Positions 32,618-43,985 of a stretch of 64,000 nucleotides of DNA are shown piece after piece. The notes under the pieces are model-generated. The model was not told where the DNA came from. It did not search any database and was given only the letters and a program-made list of their open reading frames with translations. Each line of letters opens with the position of its first letter. The stretch's first letter is position 1. This DNA comes from Maratus speciosus (Eukaryota > Arthropoda > Arachnida > Araneae > Salticidae): the NCBI GenBank assembly GCA_963932465.1, contig OZ010795.1, forward strand, positions 19,651,197 through 19,715,196. Direction: 5' to 3'. A program made the position numbers and the translations under genes.

Positions 32618-33170
32618 TACAAATATATTTTATTAAGAAATAGCATAACGCAGGGCTCCCAACACATTTTAGTCCTCAAAAAGGGGGAAAGGGGACCATT
32701 TTTATTTAAAAAGGGGACTTTGGGGGACCATTTTTATTTTAAAAGGGAACTTTGGGGGACCATTTTTATTTAAAAACAGGACATTGGGGAGCCATTTTTA
32801 TTAGAAAAGGAGACTAGAAAAGGTTCATGAGTAAAAACATTGCACCAATTTTCCTAAATATGCAAGCAAATTTTTAAAATTACTTCAGAAAATGTGTTAG
32901 ATGGTTATCTTTATAAGATGTCATTAAACAATGTGCACTGTTTTACAGAAACACATTTAAATATCCTACTGCAAGAATATAAAAAAGTATTCAATATTTC
33001 GGCATTCACCTTGATATTTCTCTTTATAGGTAAAAAATAACAGTGATCAGTGAATAAAAAGAGCACAGCATAATAATGATTCCTGTTGAATATTAAAATT
33101 TAAAATTAGATTAATACATATATTTATTTTCCTCAAACATAAAATTTAGTTTCTTTCTACACAACAGAAG

Positions 33171-33744
33171 CTAGGATAAGCTATAATGTTCATCGGAAAA
33201 CGTTATAGTATGGCAAAGCCCCGTGGGGAGTGATCAAAACCAATATTGAATCATCAGTTATTCATAATCATCCTACGTATCAAATCTGGTGAAATTTAAT
33301 CTCATACATGCCGCAATCTGGCTTTCACAGAAGTCATTAAAATTGCAATCCAGTAGTGCCTGTCACCTGTCATGAAATACACCAAAATCTAATCAGTACC
33401 AATTTATGTCAAGGATTAAATGAATGTGAAGTTTGATGGAATTTTACCCTAACGATGTTAAGGTATAATTATCATGTAAATTGTGAAAAATGTAACATAG
33501 CAATGCCACCTGTTGGCTCGTATACACCAAAACCTAATCAGCACCTATGTGTGCCAAAGTTAAATATGACATTTGAGGAAATTCCATACTTTAGTTTTGA
33601 GATAGAGATAGAATAGCTACTAATTTTGTATCACAAATAGAGAGAGATTTTTAAAAATAGTCAAATCGTATTCTGGTCAACCTAAAACATATAAATCTAT
33701 CAAAAAATGGAAATTATTTTCATGATTCCAATACTTTCTCCTGA
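33171..33744 (-). mobile_element. Helitron-like element H2
   Basis: On the minus strand it starts A then TCAGGAGAAAGTATTGG, parallel to AAGAAGAAAGTATTGG in H1, and ends CTTATCCTAG, with CTATAA...TTATAG forming a stem just upstream. Inside are minus-strand units with GGTGTATACGAGCCAACAGG and GGTGCTGATTAGGTTTTGG. The base after CTAG is C rather than T, so the precise end is less certain. Confidence 0.5.
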
Positions 33745-34150
33745 TAAACTAGGTGGCTCTGCCCCCTACGAGCTACACTCGACAAATACCGTTCAGACAC
33801 TGCAGACTCAAAAAACACGCTAATTTGATCCACTTTAAAAAGATTATGGAAGATTTGAATAATAATTAAACAACCAGTGATGATCTCATTGTAAACAGAT
33901 TTCCATTCATTTCCACTTCACTGAGAGATTTTAAGGTATAATCAGCTGCTGTTCAGACATTTAATGGCTGTTTTCTTGATTGATTAAATAAGATCAGTGG
34001 ACAGCATTTGAAAATCAGTCTATATAAAATGAACAAATTCTAAATATAATGAGAATAAATAATATATAATAATGAGAATTCTGACAATTTCGTATTGTTT
34101 CCAAGAACATAAAAAAGGATTTTGTTTTTAATGAGGTAATAAGCAGTTAG

Positions 34151-34842
34151 CAGGGCCGGCGCAATATTGCACAGGGCTCTGGCAAAGGAGTTAATGGGAC
34201 CTAAACATATACTGCAATACTGATCTAATAAAATTTACTTTTAAATTGTATACATCATAGAATAATAAATGACGACATGAGTTTCAAAACGCACCTTATC
34301 CAGAAAATCAAATCTGGGAAAATCTCAAAAAACCTCTAACCGTGTCCATTGGTTTTCACTGTAGATCAAGATTTTACAAGGGCTGAAATACAAGATAAAA
34401 CTAGTTTTTTTTTTTTTTGCAGACTTGTGTTTTTTCAATGCAAGAATAAATTTATTTAGTCTTGCCTTAACTCAATTTTTGATAAGGCGAGTTTTGAAAC
34501 TCACGCCCTCATATAATATAGATAATGAATGTACCAAAATACCACTAATTTCACATTCGATATGCATAATTATTTTCGATTTTGAAAAATCTTCTATAAT
34601 TTACAATACTTTAAATATTTAATTTTTACGTTCACAGTTACTTTCACCGAATCTATACATTCCCCGGAAATTATACCAACTTTGCCTGTAAGAAATAAAG
34701 TTAATACTCACTTTTCTTTATTATCATGAAAAAACATTAAAAACAAATTCAGATAAAAAATATACCAAGGAAACGTTATTTCGAATTCTATAGGGCATTC
34801 CTGGGCACTCGCCCCGTTTGACCGATGGTTGCACCGGCACTG
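34151..34842. mobile_element. TIR element, 692 bp, hAT-like ends
   Basis: CAGGGCCGGCGCAA at the left pairs with the inverse of TTGCACCGGCACTG at the right. No matching target duplication. Inside the larger element at 32651-35659. Confidence 0.5.
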
Positions 34843-35189
34843 GGTAATAAATAGTACAAATTTTTTTTATCTTTCTCTTCGATGAAAAGAATATATTTAA
34901 GCAAAAAAAAAAAAAAACATATTATGATAATTTGGATGTTTAAATATGTATTGTAGCATTGTTTTCAGTTATAAATTACACTATTAAACAAATTTAAATG
35001 GTATGAAAAATAAATAAAGAGAAAGGCAGAAATACTTCAATTCTTGATTCAACCGAAAGTTTTCTGTAGAGGTATATCGTCTTGTTTGAAAGAAATTGCA
35101 TTCCAATAATTTAAAATATGCAAAAAGGCATTTTACTCTATCCATTTCCTTTTAAATGATTCAGTGTTGTGAGCTTTTTAAATTCATTT

Positions 35190-35280
35190 TTTTTTTTTTT
35201 TTAGTTTGAATCTTTTGTCTCCTCCTAATTCAATGCTTCTCTCCATTTGACATTTTTTTTTTTTTTTTTTTTTTTTTTGG
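35190..35280. repeat. Two long polyT runs
   Basis: T runs of about 16 and 27 bases near 35190-35203 and 35252-35278 within AT-rich sequence. A minus-strand open frame across them is an artefact of the lysine codons they create. Confidence 0.9.
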
Positions 35281-35743
35281 CAGCACACAAAGGTCTGTCT
35301 TTGAAGACTGGTCAAGCAGTAGCTTAACATAGTAACTTTTGTGTTCTGCGATTTTTTAATTTTTAGGATTTTAATGAGATTTCTTAATGAGTTTCTTAAA
35401 ATGTGTCCGTATTCAAAGGTCATTTTTTAACATTCGTGGAAGAATTCCAGATACAACACTTTAGTCCACTGTAACAAATTTCGCCCTCTACGATTTTTGA
35501 GCTTTTAGCAATTTTTAGAATTCTTTTGATTTTGCGGTGATTTTTTTCAGTCACTGAAAAGGGGACTAGGGGGACCAAAATGCATAAAAGGGGACTAAAG
35601 GGGACCTTTTTTTAAAAGGGGGACTTTGGGGGGGAAAAGGGGACCATTTGGGAGCCCTGATAACGTCACTCAAAATTTGATATCAGTATTTTTAAGTTTC
35701 ATATTTAAAATTCTTAGACCAAGAATCTTGTATTGATAATTAC

Positions 35744-35908
35744 TACCGTAATTTCCGGGGTTCAAACAATTATTTTTCGACACAGAATTTTTTTTTTTTT
35801 AAGTAACTTTTTGAATCGCGGTAAATATTTGTCTTCAACAACTAGATAAAATTTCTGGGTCCAAACAGAATTGTTTGATCCGCGGATAATACGCCGGAAA
35901 TGACGGTA
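35744..35908. mobile_element. Second copy of the TACCGTAATTTCCG MITE
   Basis: Left end TACCGTAATTTCCGGGGTTC, right end GGATAATACGCCGGAAATGA then CGGTA, with GGGTCCAAACAGAATTGTTT inside as in 10397-10575. The left arm has a short deletion. Confidence 0.75.
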
Positions 35909-35943
35909 TTTTCCAACTATTTTTCCTTGCCTTCAGTTGTCAA

Positions 35944-36352
35944 CAGGGGTCGATGCAGGTTTTTATTATTGGGGCCCATTTTGTGAAAAGTGAAAGTTAT
36001 TTTTGAGAATTTTATTGTATTTTTGTGAAAAATAACATTTTGTAACGAAAGTTGAAATCCAGTTACTCAAATTCGAACCAAGAATTTTTTAACAAAAACT
36101 TCTTTAAATCCCCTTGCTAAAGTTTTTGTTTATAAATTACACGTTTTAAAACAGTTTTTATGAAAAAGAATGTTTACGAAGGAGGCCTATTTTATTAAAA
36201 GGAATTTTGTGAAGGGGCCCATTTTATTAAATTTATTTTTGTGAAGGGGCCCATTTTATTAAATCCATTTTTGTGAAGGGACACATTTTATTAAATAGAT
36301 TTTTGTGAAAGGGCCCTAAATAGGCTCCATATTTTGCCTGGATCGACCCCTG
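35944..36352. mobile_element. TIR element with GTCAA direct repeats
   Basis: Ends CAGGGGTCGATGCAGG and the inverse of CCTGGATCGACCCCTG. GTCAA lies on both sides (35939-35943, 36353-36357). Four tandem units of about 38 bp (TTTTTGTGAAGGGGCCCATT) occupy 36190-36310. A diverged relative spans about 50820-51600 (ends TTTTGCCTGCATCGACCCAT). Confidence 0.65.
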
Positions 36353-36724
36353 GTCAACATTAAACAAATGGCGCAAAGGACTACAAAAAATCAATATCTC
36401 AAAAATAAATGGAGATGCAGTTTTTATACAAATTGCATTTAAAAGTACTTTTTTATCCCTATATGACGGTATAAAAATTGAAAATGTGCAACGCTTAGAA
36501 GTTTAAAAAATGACAGTAGAGATTCTCCGCATTGAACCGTACAATGATACATCTGCTTTGTTTCATGGCTGGCTTATATAACGCAACGTTATTTTTTAGA
36601 GAAGACACTTTAATTGCTGCTGAAAAGGAATAGCATTTCGGGAGTTAAAAAATGGTGTCGATAGTATAAATTTGGCACCCCGTGATTTTTTGCGCCCACT
36701 TCGCCTCCCCTTTCGCACAGTGCT

Positions 36725-37237
36725 GCGAACCGCCAGGGATTTTTTTAAACAATTGGGAAAATGCTTATTGTCCTCGTCAGGGTAGGAAATCAAAAGCACA
36801 TAAGCGTTTTATTGGTTTAATCCGCATTTTATTCGTTTTCTGATTGGTCTATACACTAACCTTTACTTTCAACAGAGATGGATACTTCTGTTGGCACTAT
36901 GACAAAAAAAGTGATAAAAACTACAAAAAAAAATATTAATAACTCAGAAACAAATTGAGATACAGCTTTCAAACAAACTGCATTTAAAAGTACATTTTTT
37001 TTCTCTCTCTACGACAGTGTAAAACAGCCAATGAAATGCTTGGATAATAAGTAAGTTTCAGGAAATTTGACGAGTCGCAAGCGATTTCTGTCGCTTGCAA
37101 TTTTTACGTGTAATAACACTATTAATGTTTAATTCACGGCGTACGTAATGTAGGATCCACTCCGTGCGAATTTTTATATCTTAAATTTTAGTCTTTGAAA
37201 AAATCATTTTCTAAATGGTCGTTGTAATTTGTTAAAT

Positions 37238-37264
<27 letters not shown>
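36725..37264 (+). mobile_element. Right-arm copy of the foldback family
   Basis: Collinear with 12345-12922: TGTCCTCGTCAGGGTAGGAA, TTGAGATACAGCTTTCAAAC, TTACGTGTAATAACACTATT, GGCGTACGTAATGTAGGATC and TCGTTGTAATTTGTTAAATT. It has an internal deletion near 37022 and ends in a T22 run. The left arm is absent, although related sequence at 36390-36640 precedes it. Confidence 0.75.
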
Positions 37265-37268
<4 letters not shown>

Positions 37269-37409
37269 AAAGGTATAATTTTGCAATCGATTTTTAATTC
37301 ACTTCGTGACAGGCTAAAATTACACAAATTATGACTAAAGGTGCGCTTCCGATGACATTTTAATTTACGGGGAATTATGGGGAAGAAAAAGAATAGAGAG
37401 AACACTTAC

Positions 37410-37490
37410 CATCAGGGGGTGGGGTGGTTCCTCGAATGGGACTCCTCTTTCTGGGTCCATACAAGCACGTAGCTTTCTTCTTATTCATTC
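37410..37490 (-). CDS. candidate exon 1 (first coding exon seen) of chromodomain-like gene
   Basis: Minus strand: acceptor TTACTTGCAG, 81 nt, donor GTAAGTGTT. After two bases an ATG opens 26 codons: MNKKKATCLYGPRKRSPIRG followed by TTPPPD, ending with a single G (phase 1), which matches the two-base start of the chromodomain exon. A short basic N-terminal tail ahead of an acidic patch and chromodomain is the usual HP1/CBX layout. The acceptor shows that at least one more upstream exon exists (5' UTR or coding), which I could not locate between here and 64 kb. The exon is embedded in repeats, 145 bp below a foldback copy. Confidence 0.6.
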
Positions 37491-37604
37491 CTGCAAGTAA
37501 ATGTATAAAAATTTGTTATATATCATAGTTGAAACGAAAATTCAGATAACTTAGAGTAAAAAGTAATTATAAAAGAGCTCAAATTAAAAAACAAAACAGA
37601 CATT

Positions 37605-37672
37605 ACAGTAGAATCTCTTTCATCCGAATCTCTTTTAACCGAAACTCTCGGTTAACCAAAATCCATCTTTAA

Positions 37673-37710
<38 letters not shown>

Positions 37711-38170
37711 AGCACATTCATTGTGTGCAAAATCCCTTTTAAAAGCTTTTTTTTAAACAATCATATTCCTTGTGTGCAAGGAATATGATAATTTTATGGA
37801 GTTTTAGATAGATTCCGGACGACGAGTACATATAAATATTTTCGATTCCCTTTCTTAGAATTCCTTTGAATTTATCTTCAGTTCCCGTAAGCTGCGGAGT
37901 GGAACGAGCAAAACGAACGAAGAAAGCGAACAAATTAGCAATTCTGAAGCTTTTAAATGTTTTGCAAAAGGTTTGGTATGGCTGGAGCAGCAGAAGGACT
38001 GTTATACTGGTGAACTAATAATATTTAAAAATTTCTTGATAGAGCTTCAACGCAAAGGCAATCGAAACTGCGAGAAACAAAACATTGTTTCTCGCTTCAA
38101 AACTTAATTTCAAAATTAAAATTCAGGTAATTTATTCTTGTTTCTGTTTTTTTATTGCTTTATTTTTATT
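37605..38170 (+). mobile_element. Tigger element, 3' truncated
   Basis: Left end CAGTAGAATCTCTTTCATCC with CTCTCGGTTAACCAAAATCC inside, as in 5707-6305. A T30 run follows. The usual right terminus is missing; sequence similarity fades after GGCACTTGTTACCG. Confidence 0.75.
37917..38095 (+). pseudogene. Tigger transposase C-terminal relic
   Basis: Reads EESEQISNSEAFKCFAKG, then LVWLEQQKDCYTGELIIF, then LIELQRKGNRNC. Same segment as at 5908-6099 with different substitutions (Cys to Tyr, Leu to Phe) and no preceding catalytic domain. Confidence 0.7.
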
Positions 38171-40788
38171 AGGCACTTGTTACCGAAAGTACTTGTAACG
38201 AAAAAACAAATAAATTAGTACAACATTAATAAAAATACAAATGAAACGTCGAAATAAAAATAACTTGATGACTTAGACACGTGTAACAACATTTCAAAAT
38301 AAGCTAATATAAAAGAATTAAGTTAACAGAATCTTTGTCTCCCGGTATTTTTTAACAAAGCGAAAAGAAAGTTCTTTTAAATGAGACATTTTAAATTAAT
38401 CGTTTTTAATCTGACGTAATTTTGACCAAACTATTCTTTCTCTTTTTAATATTCACGTGAAAATACTTGTGTTAGAAATGAAATATTATTTGCGCTTTCC
38501 TAACGAAAATAGTTGAAAAGTATCCTCTCAAAATATCAAATAAATGTCTAGCTCAATTTCTAAATTTAAACCGTTTTGCAATATTATTTTGTGTTCATTT
38601 TACGTAATAACTGTAATGTGACGTAAATATGACGTAATTTCTCCTATTTAAGACTTCTAACGCATGTTAATAAATTTATTATTTTACAAATTCCTTTCTC
38701 TCTTAAAATTCACGTCTAATTATAGTTTTTATGACGTAATTTTTAATAAGTTCCTGCTTTTTGTACATAATTATTTAATTCTAATTCCAAATGTTTTTTT
38801 CTGTTTATAATAGTCACGTGTAAATAAATTTGTAATTTATTTTCACGTATAATTTTTTTTTTTTTTTTTTTGAAGCAAACATTGTTTATGCTGTTTATGC
38901 AGTTGGCAACAGTTTAAATTAATATCACTTTCTAAAATCTGTAAAAAATATCTCTAGAAATGCTGAAAATTTGAATTTAAAATAGAAATAAAACCTCAAA
39001 AAATTAGTCAAATTAAAAAAAGAAATACAGTCTGCACACCGGGAACTTCAAACGATTGTGATCTAAAAATGATTAAATCCCATGAATAGTTTTTGCTCCT
39101 ATAAAACTTTTTTAGTAGAACGATTTTGTCCAACTTTAGCATTAAATATCTCTTAAAATAATTCTTCGATTTGAAAACTGTCTGCATCAGCGTGTTTATC
39201 AAACATTACTGTATAATACTACCGATTTTTATATTTTTGTATGAATTATTTTTCTTAATATTAACGAAGAAAGAAAGACCTCCGGTCACAAAAAATTCAA
39301 AATCGGCGGCGGCGGCGATGACAGAGGTAGTTACTTTTTTTTAGAATAGAGAGTTATTTTTTCTCAACAAAATTAATACATAAAAATGATTAATATGTAA
39401 AGGATTACTTTGCATCGTAGTATCCAAACTAAGTGAAACGTATGAAAATGGATAATATGACGCAAAGAGGTCCTTTACATAAATTTTTGTTACGGTTCTG
39501 GATAGCATGGCGAAAAAGATAAACCACATTATTGAATAATTACATTTTAATGCATAACATAGGTTCAGTGAAAGTGATATACTTAACAGTGTATTAGAAA
39601 ATTAAAAGTATAGTTTGGTTGTATAAGTATATTTTAGAGGGAAAAAATTAAAAATAATTTAAATTTAATCTTAGAACAAACCTATTAATGTCACATCAAC
39701 AAGTCTAACAAGTTAAAAAGTCTAAATAAAACTTATAGGACCGAGGCATTGTATAATATTTGTAATTTCTTATCTATAAGAAAATTAATTATTGTAATGT
39801 AAATCGATTTTCATGTGATGCGGAACAAAATGTGAAACATTTTTGCAATTGGAACTATTCCTTTAAAACAAACGGTTTATAAATTAGTTATTGTTCAACG
39901 ATAAGAGATACCCTGTATAATAATTAACACAGTTTTAACAACATGATTTCTAACTCCCCCCAAAAAATCATGTACACAGCATAGATTATGAAGCACTTTC
40001 CAACACATTCAGAATACCATAACAAAGCATCACAATTGACAAAGGTGGAAGATGACGTCTTAATGAACAATTTGGAAAACGCATAATGCATTTGAAAACA
40101 CGATTTCTGCCATTACCATGAAGAGTCGTTAAAATATACGATTTTTTTGCAGCCCTGTATATGATCTACAGCATACTGCATAGTATGCAAAAAGTTAGTT
40201 CAGTTACACGCATAATACATTTTAAAATTTCAACCAATAAACGAATGTTGTCAAGAACTGTTGTTCGATCTTGTATATGATCTGGAATTGATACACACCA
40301 AGTAATATTTAAAAAAATGGTTAAATTTAAAAACGGATACAATTGAAAACGCTCTTTCAGCAATTATTGTTCCTGGCTTGAAAAGTTGAATTATTGTTCA
40401 TTTTCTTCAATATCCAAATAGTTTTGTGTGTTCCTGTAAATAAACGATAAGTTCTATGCACACCCTATTCTATAGTAAGAACCTTGTAGTACACCTCAGT
40501 GATTTATATCAATTTCAATATGTTTTAAATACTGTAATATCATTAAAATACACAGCAAACGATTTTTCCCCATATACCGTAATGTAACGGAATTCTTTTG
40601 AGTGTCCCTGTAAATCAACCAAATATGCTATACACACTTCCTTTACAATACCGAACATGTCATACTAAACCCAAATAAGATATATCCACTTCATGGCAAT
40701 CGGACTAATATTTACACGAGTTAGAGCAAGGACAGACAGACGGACAGATAATCTGAATTCATAAACACTTTTCAACTACATTGGAAAG
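38171..40788. other. AT-rich stretch with one old repeat
   Basis: 39418-39710 is the second copy of the 31379-31690 repeat. A (CGG)4 with ATGACAGAGGTAG lies at 39303-39333 but no exon can be defended around it. A CAGACAGACGGACAG motif at 40733-40747 ends an unclassified repeat-like block. A T18 run lies at 38853-38871. Confidence 0.45.
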
Positions 40789-40790
40789 TA

Positions 40791-41422
40791 CAGTAGAACC
40801 TCTTTTATCCGAAACCCATTTTGAAAGCTTTTTTTCCCCCTATTGCATTTCTTGTCTGCAAAATCCATTTTGAAAGCTTTTTTTTTTCTTTTTTACTATC
40901 ATATCTCTTGTGTTCGATCCTTTCCGAACTACGAGTACATATAAATATTTTCGATCTCCTTTCTTATAGTTCCTTTGAATTTAACTTGAACTCCCGTAAG
41001 CTGCGGAGTGGAACGAAGAAAACGAACAAATTAGCGATTCTGCCGCTTTTGTATGATTTAAAAAAGGTTTAGCATGGCTGGAGTAGCAGAAAGACTGTGA
41101 TACTGGTAAACTTAAAATTTAAAAAAACCCCGTGATAGAGCTTCAAAGAAAACACAATCGAAACTGCGACAAACAAAACATTTTTTCAAACCCTAGTGAT
41201 ATGCGTAAAAAGTACTTAATTTCAAAATTAAAATTCAGATAATTTATTCTTGTTTCTATTTTGCTATTGCTTTATTTTTTATTAAGCACTTGTTACCATA
41301 ACAAGAAATATTGCATATAATTCTCCTTAATCTTAAAATTGAAACATTCTCGATTAATCGAAAATTTCGATTTTCCGAAAGAGGGTCGGTCCCAATTACT
41401 TCGGATAATCGAGGCTCTACTG
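40791..41422 (+). mobile_element. Tigger element, both ends present
   Basis: Left CAGTAGAACCTCTTTTATCC, right GATAATCGAGGCTCTACTG, flanked by TA. It contains the same transposase tail as 5908-6099 (NEQISDSAAF ... LAWLE) but with stop codons in place of Cys and Gln. 632 bp, dead. Confidence 0.85.
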
Positions 41423-41424
41423 TA

Positions 41425-42427
41425 TTAAAAAATAGAAATTTCATCCCCGACTTCATAGCAGCCATATCTATCAACGCATATTCAAACCTAATTTCACAAG
41501 AACACAAAAATATTATTTATGTACTTTTAATCAAATGCAATTCATCTAAACAAATTTCGTTCGTACAAATATGTTTTCCAAATTAATTACAACTGTACTA
41601 AAATTAAGTTTTCTGACAAATAATAGGAAGCTTCTTTCTTTTTTTTAAGCAAATTAAAACAATGACAAAACAAAAATAATAAAAGAAAAACTTTGCCAAA
41701 AAAAAAAATTTATAGTGCCGGAATCTCCCTCGCTCCCACCCTATCCCCTAAAAAAAAAAAGGAAACCTCCATGAGTACGTAGTAAAAACCCTTAAAATAT
41801 TCAAATAATAAACCGCCAACACAAAACGTTCCATTCCTTTCAAAAACATGAAGAGTAAATAAAAACTCTTAATCAAATGTCATTTCACTCAGACAAAATT
41901 ATCTATTCGGATAAATTTATCCTCCAGCGTATTTTTTTTAATTTAAAAGACTTGTACCAGATGTTTCGAAATAAGCAAATGTTACATTGACCTCAGATAA
42001 TTTTAACAGATAAATAATTGCAAAGATGTTCTATTATCTCTCTTTATTCAAAAGCTTACCAAGCGATGAAATTATAATTTTATATGTTAAGAACTACATT
42101 TACTGATGGCGTGATTCAGAATGAATTAAGGATTCATCTGGGGTTGGTTTCCAACTGTTTCAGCTGCTTTCAGTTGAAATCAATTGAAGTTTTAATGTAC
42201 CCGTTTTAAATGCGCTAATCAATTAAAAAATTATAAATTCATGGATTTTATTTCAATGTAGCTAAACAATATTTTGTTATTTTTGGAAATAGATTTTCTA
42301 TTCAAAATCGTAATTAAAATTTTTAAGAGATAAAATTATAAATAAATGTATTTTACTTAAATGCTGATAAAAGGTACTTTTTATAAATTTAATGATTCTG
42401 AACTCTTTTTTCATCGCATTTTTTAAA
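41425..42427. other. AT-rich stretch, nothing recognised
   Basis: No element ends or open frames that I can support. Contains A-runs at about 41700 and 41751 and a few C-rich patches. Confidence 0.4.
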
Positions 42428-42547
42428 GGGGGGGGGGGGGGGGGTATATGCTTTTTTCATTTACATAACATAAATGAAATATATTGCAAAATTCAACAAA
42501 ACTCACTTGTTGAAAATTAGAAGCAACCTCCCCCCCCCCCCCCCCCC
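42428..42547. repeat. G17 and C18 runs 85 bp apart
   Basis: A 17-base G run at 42428-42444 and an 18-base C run at 42530-42547 can pair as an inverted repeat, or each can form quadruplex/i-motif structures. Sequence between them is ordinary and AT-rich. Confidence 0.9.
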
Positions 42548-42689
42548 TCCAAAAGTACGAAAATATATTTTTAGTTGAAAAGAAATTGCTCAGATCAAAA
42601 ATTAGACAAAACTTTGCTGGGTTTTATAAGTCAAACTTGGCTTTTTGTTATGGAAATGCTAAATGAAGACAGTAATACGATTCATGAGT

Positions 42690-43134
42690 ACAAAACATGT
42701 CAAGCCTGAGCTTTTTTCAAGCCTGACCCTTTTTTAAAACAGGGAAGACCATCCACAGCTCTATCCCGGCTAAGTCAAGTTAAAGACATTGATATCTTAT
42801 TCAAAGAAGTTAAAATCATTGCACACGCTTCATTTTATAATGTTTGTATAATTAGAGAGTCGTTGGAAATTTTAGCAAAAGGCAAGAGTACCTGTAATGA
42901 TGTTCTATCCTATAACATACCAAGAATCTGGTTTAAAATTCTGGGGGTTACAGGGGAATTTGGTTTTGATTAACCATTTTCCCTCCTCCCTGTCCCACCC
43001 TTCCCTCTCCCCCCCCCCCCCTCTCTTTTTCTGATTAGCTGCTCCTCTCTGTTTTTCCATCCTTCCCACCCTCCTATTTTGTGGTTCGTTTGGTTTCGCC
43101 CTTTGATATTTAACCAGCTGTTTGTCTTTCAGTC
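42690..43134 (+). other. Unclassified retroelement-like sequence, left part
   Basis: A GC-richer pyrimidine-rich block (CCTCCTCCCTGTCCC, CCACCCTTCCCTCTCC) that continues, after removal of the hAT at 43135-43968, into CTCTTTTCCCTGATGACGAC at 43977. A minus-strand open frame of 97 codons across the C run is low-complexity and not convincing. Class unknown. Confidence 0.35.
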
Positions 43135-43968
43135 CAGGGTTGCCAGATTGGCTTTTTTTAGGCCAAATCTGAGAAATCTGGCCTTTTTTCAAACTCAATT
43201 GGCCTCAAAAAAATCATTTGGCCTTTTGACTTTTTTCTGGCCTTTTTAGTATTTTGAAGTTTTTTTTTTACGTTATTCATTTTTAAGTAGCATCGAACTT
43301 GTTAGTTATGGTTGATAGCATTTAGTGGTCGTTTGGAATCCTTCCTAAAATTTCTTCACCATAGTAAACAGATAGGCTGGCATGGCATGGGATGAGAAAA
43401 GCGAAGCAGATAAATAATAATGTGTAAGTTAGAGTACCTCAATATGAGAGTGGCGACATACGAAATATAAAATTGTTTTAGACATCTCCGGACAAAAGCG
43501 AATTGCCAAGCATCTTAGCATGTATGAATGAATGAATGCTCAAAATATCTCAAATTTAACAGAAAAATTCTACTTTATAAACATTTTTGACATTCTAGCA
43601 CATTCTGAAAAGCAATTTATGAGAGATTTTAGAAGAAAAAGACTATTGTTTAAATACAGTTGAAAGAATTGCATAATCTTTGCCAAAAACTTTAGAGATA
43701 ACTCGTAATTTTGTTATTGGAACAGTAAATAAAATTAGATTCATTAATGATATAATCAAAAGTCTGAATTTCGTGCAAAAATATTAAGTAATTTAAGAAA
43801 TATTGTGTACTTAGTTAAAAAAGAAAAGTAACTTTAAAGTATTCTTTAATCATATTTTATAATCATTGTTTAGAGTTGCCATCTAGTGCAATTATGATAA
43901 TTTTTTATGTTTGGCCTTTTTTCTTCCTCGATTTGGCCTCAACTGATGAATTTTATCTGGCAACCCCG
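43135..43968. mobile_element. hAT MITE, 834 bp, 8 bp target duplication
   Basis: TTTCAGTC (43127-43134) and TTTCAGTG (43969-43976) flank it, matching at 7 of 8 positions. Ends CAGGGTTGCCAGAT and the inverse of ATCTGGCAACCCCG. Subterminal TTTGGCCTTTT(G/T) and ATTTGGCCTC motifs appear at both ends. No transposase left. Confidence 0.8.
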
Positions 43969-43985
43969 TTTCAGTGCTCTTTTCC

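Larger units (their letters stand above)
32651..35659. mobile_element. 3.0 kb TIR element with 6 bp direct repeats
   Basis: Ends CAGGGCTCCCAA and the inverse of TTGGGAGCCCTG. ATAACG is present immediately on both sides (32645-32650, 35660-35665). Subterminal arrays of GGGGACTTTGGGGGACCATT (32690-32800) and AAAAGGGGACTAAAGGGGAC (35560-35640) point inward from each end. The interior has been invaded by the Helitron-like element at 33171 and the TIR element at 34151. No transposase was recognised. Terminal CAGGG suggests hAT, but a 6 bp duplication is short for that superfamily. Confidence 0.65.

Noticed and set aside
39300..39335. (CGG)4 plus ATGACAGAG|GTAG as a possible 5' exon
   Set aside because: Isolated, no supporting open sequence, and the donor match is weak.
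41256..41586. Overlapping frames on both strands near the Tigger right end
   Set aside because: They read through the TIR of a dead Tigger element and adjoining AT-rich DNA; no domain.
42905..43198. 97-codon minus-strand frame rich in Arg, Lys and Gly
   Set aside because: It runs across a C-rich tract and into the end of a hAT element; composition explains it.
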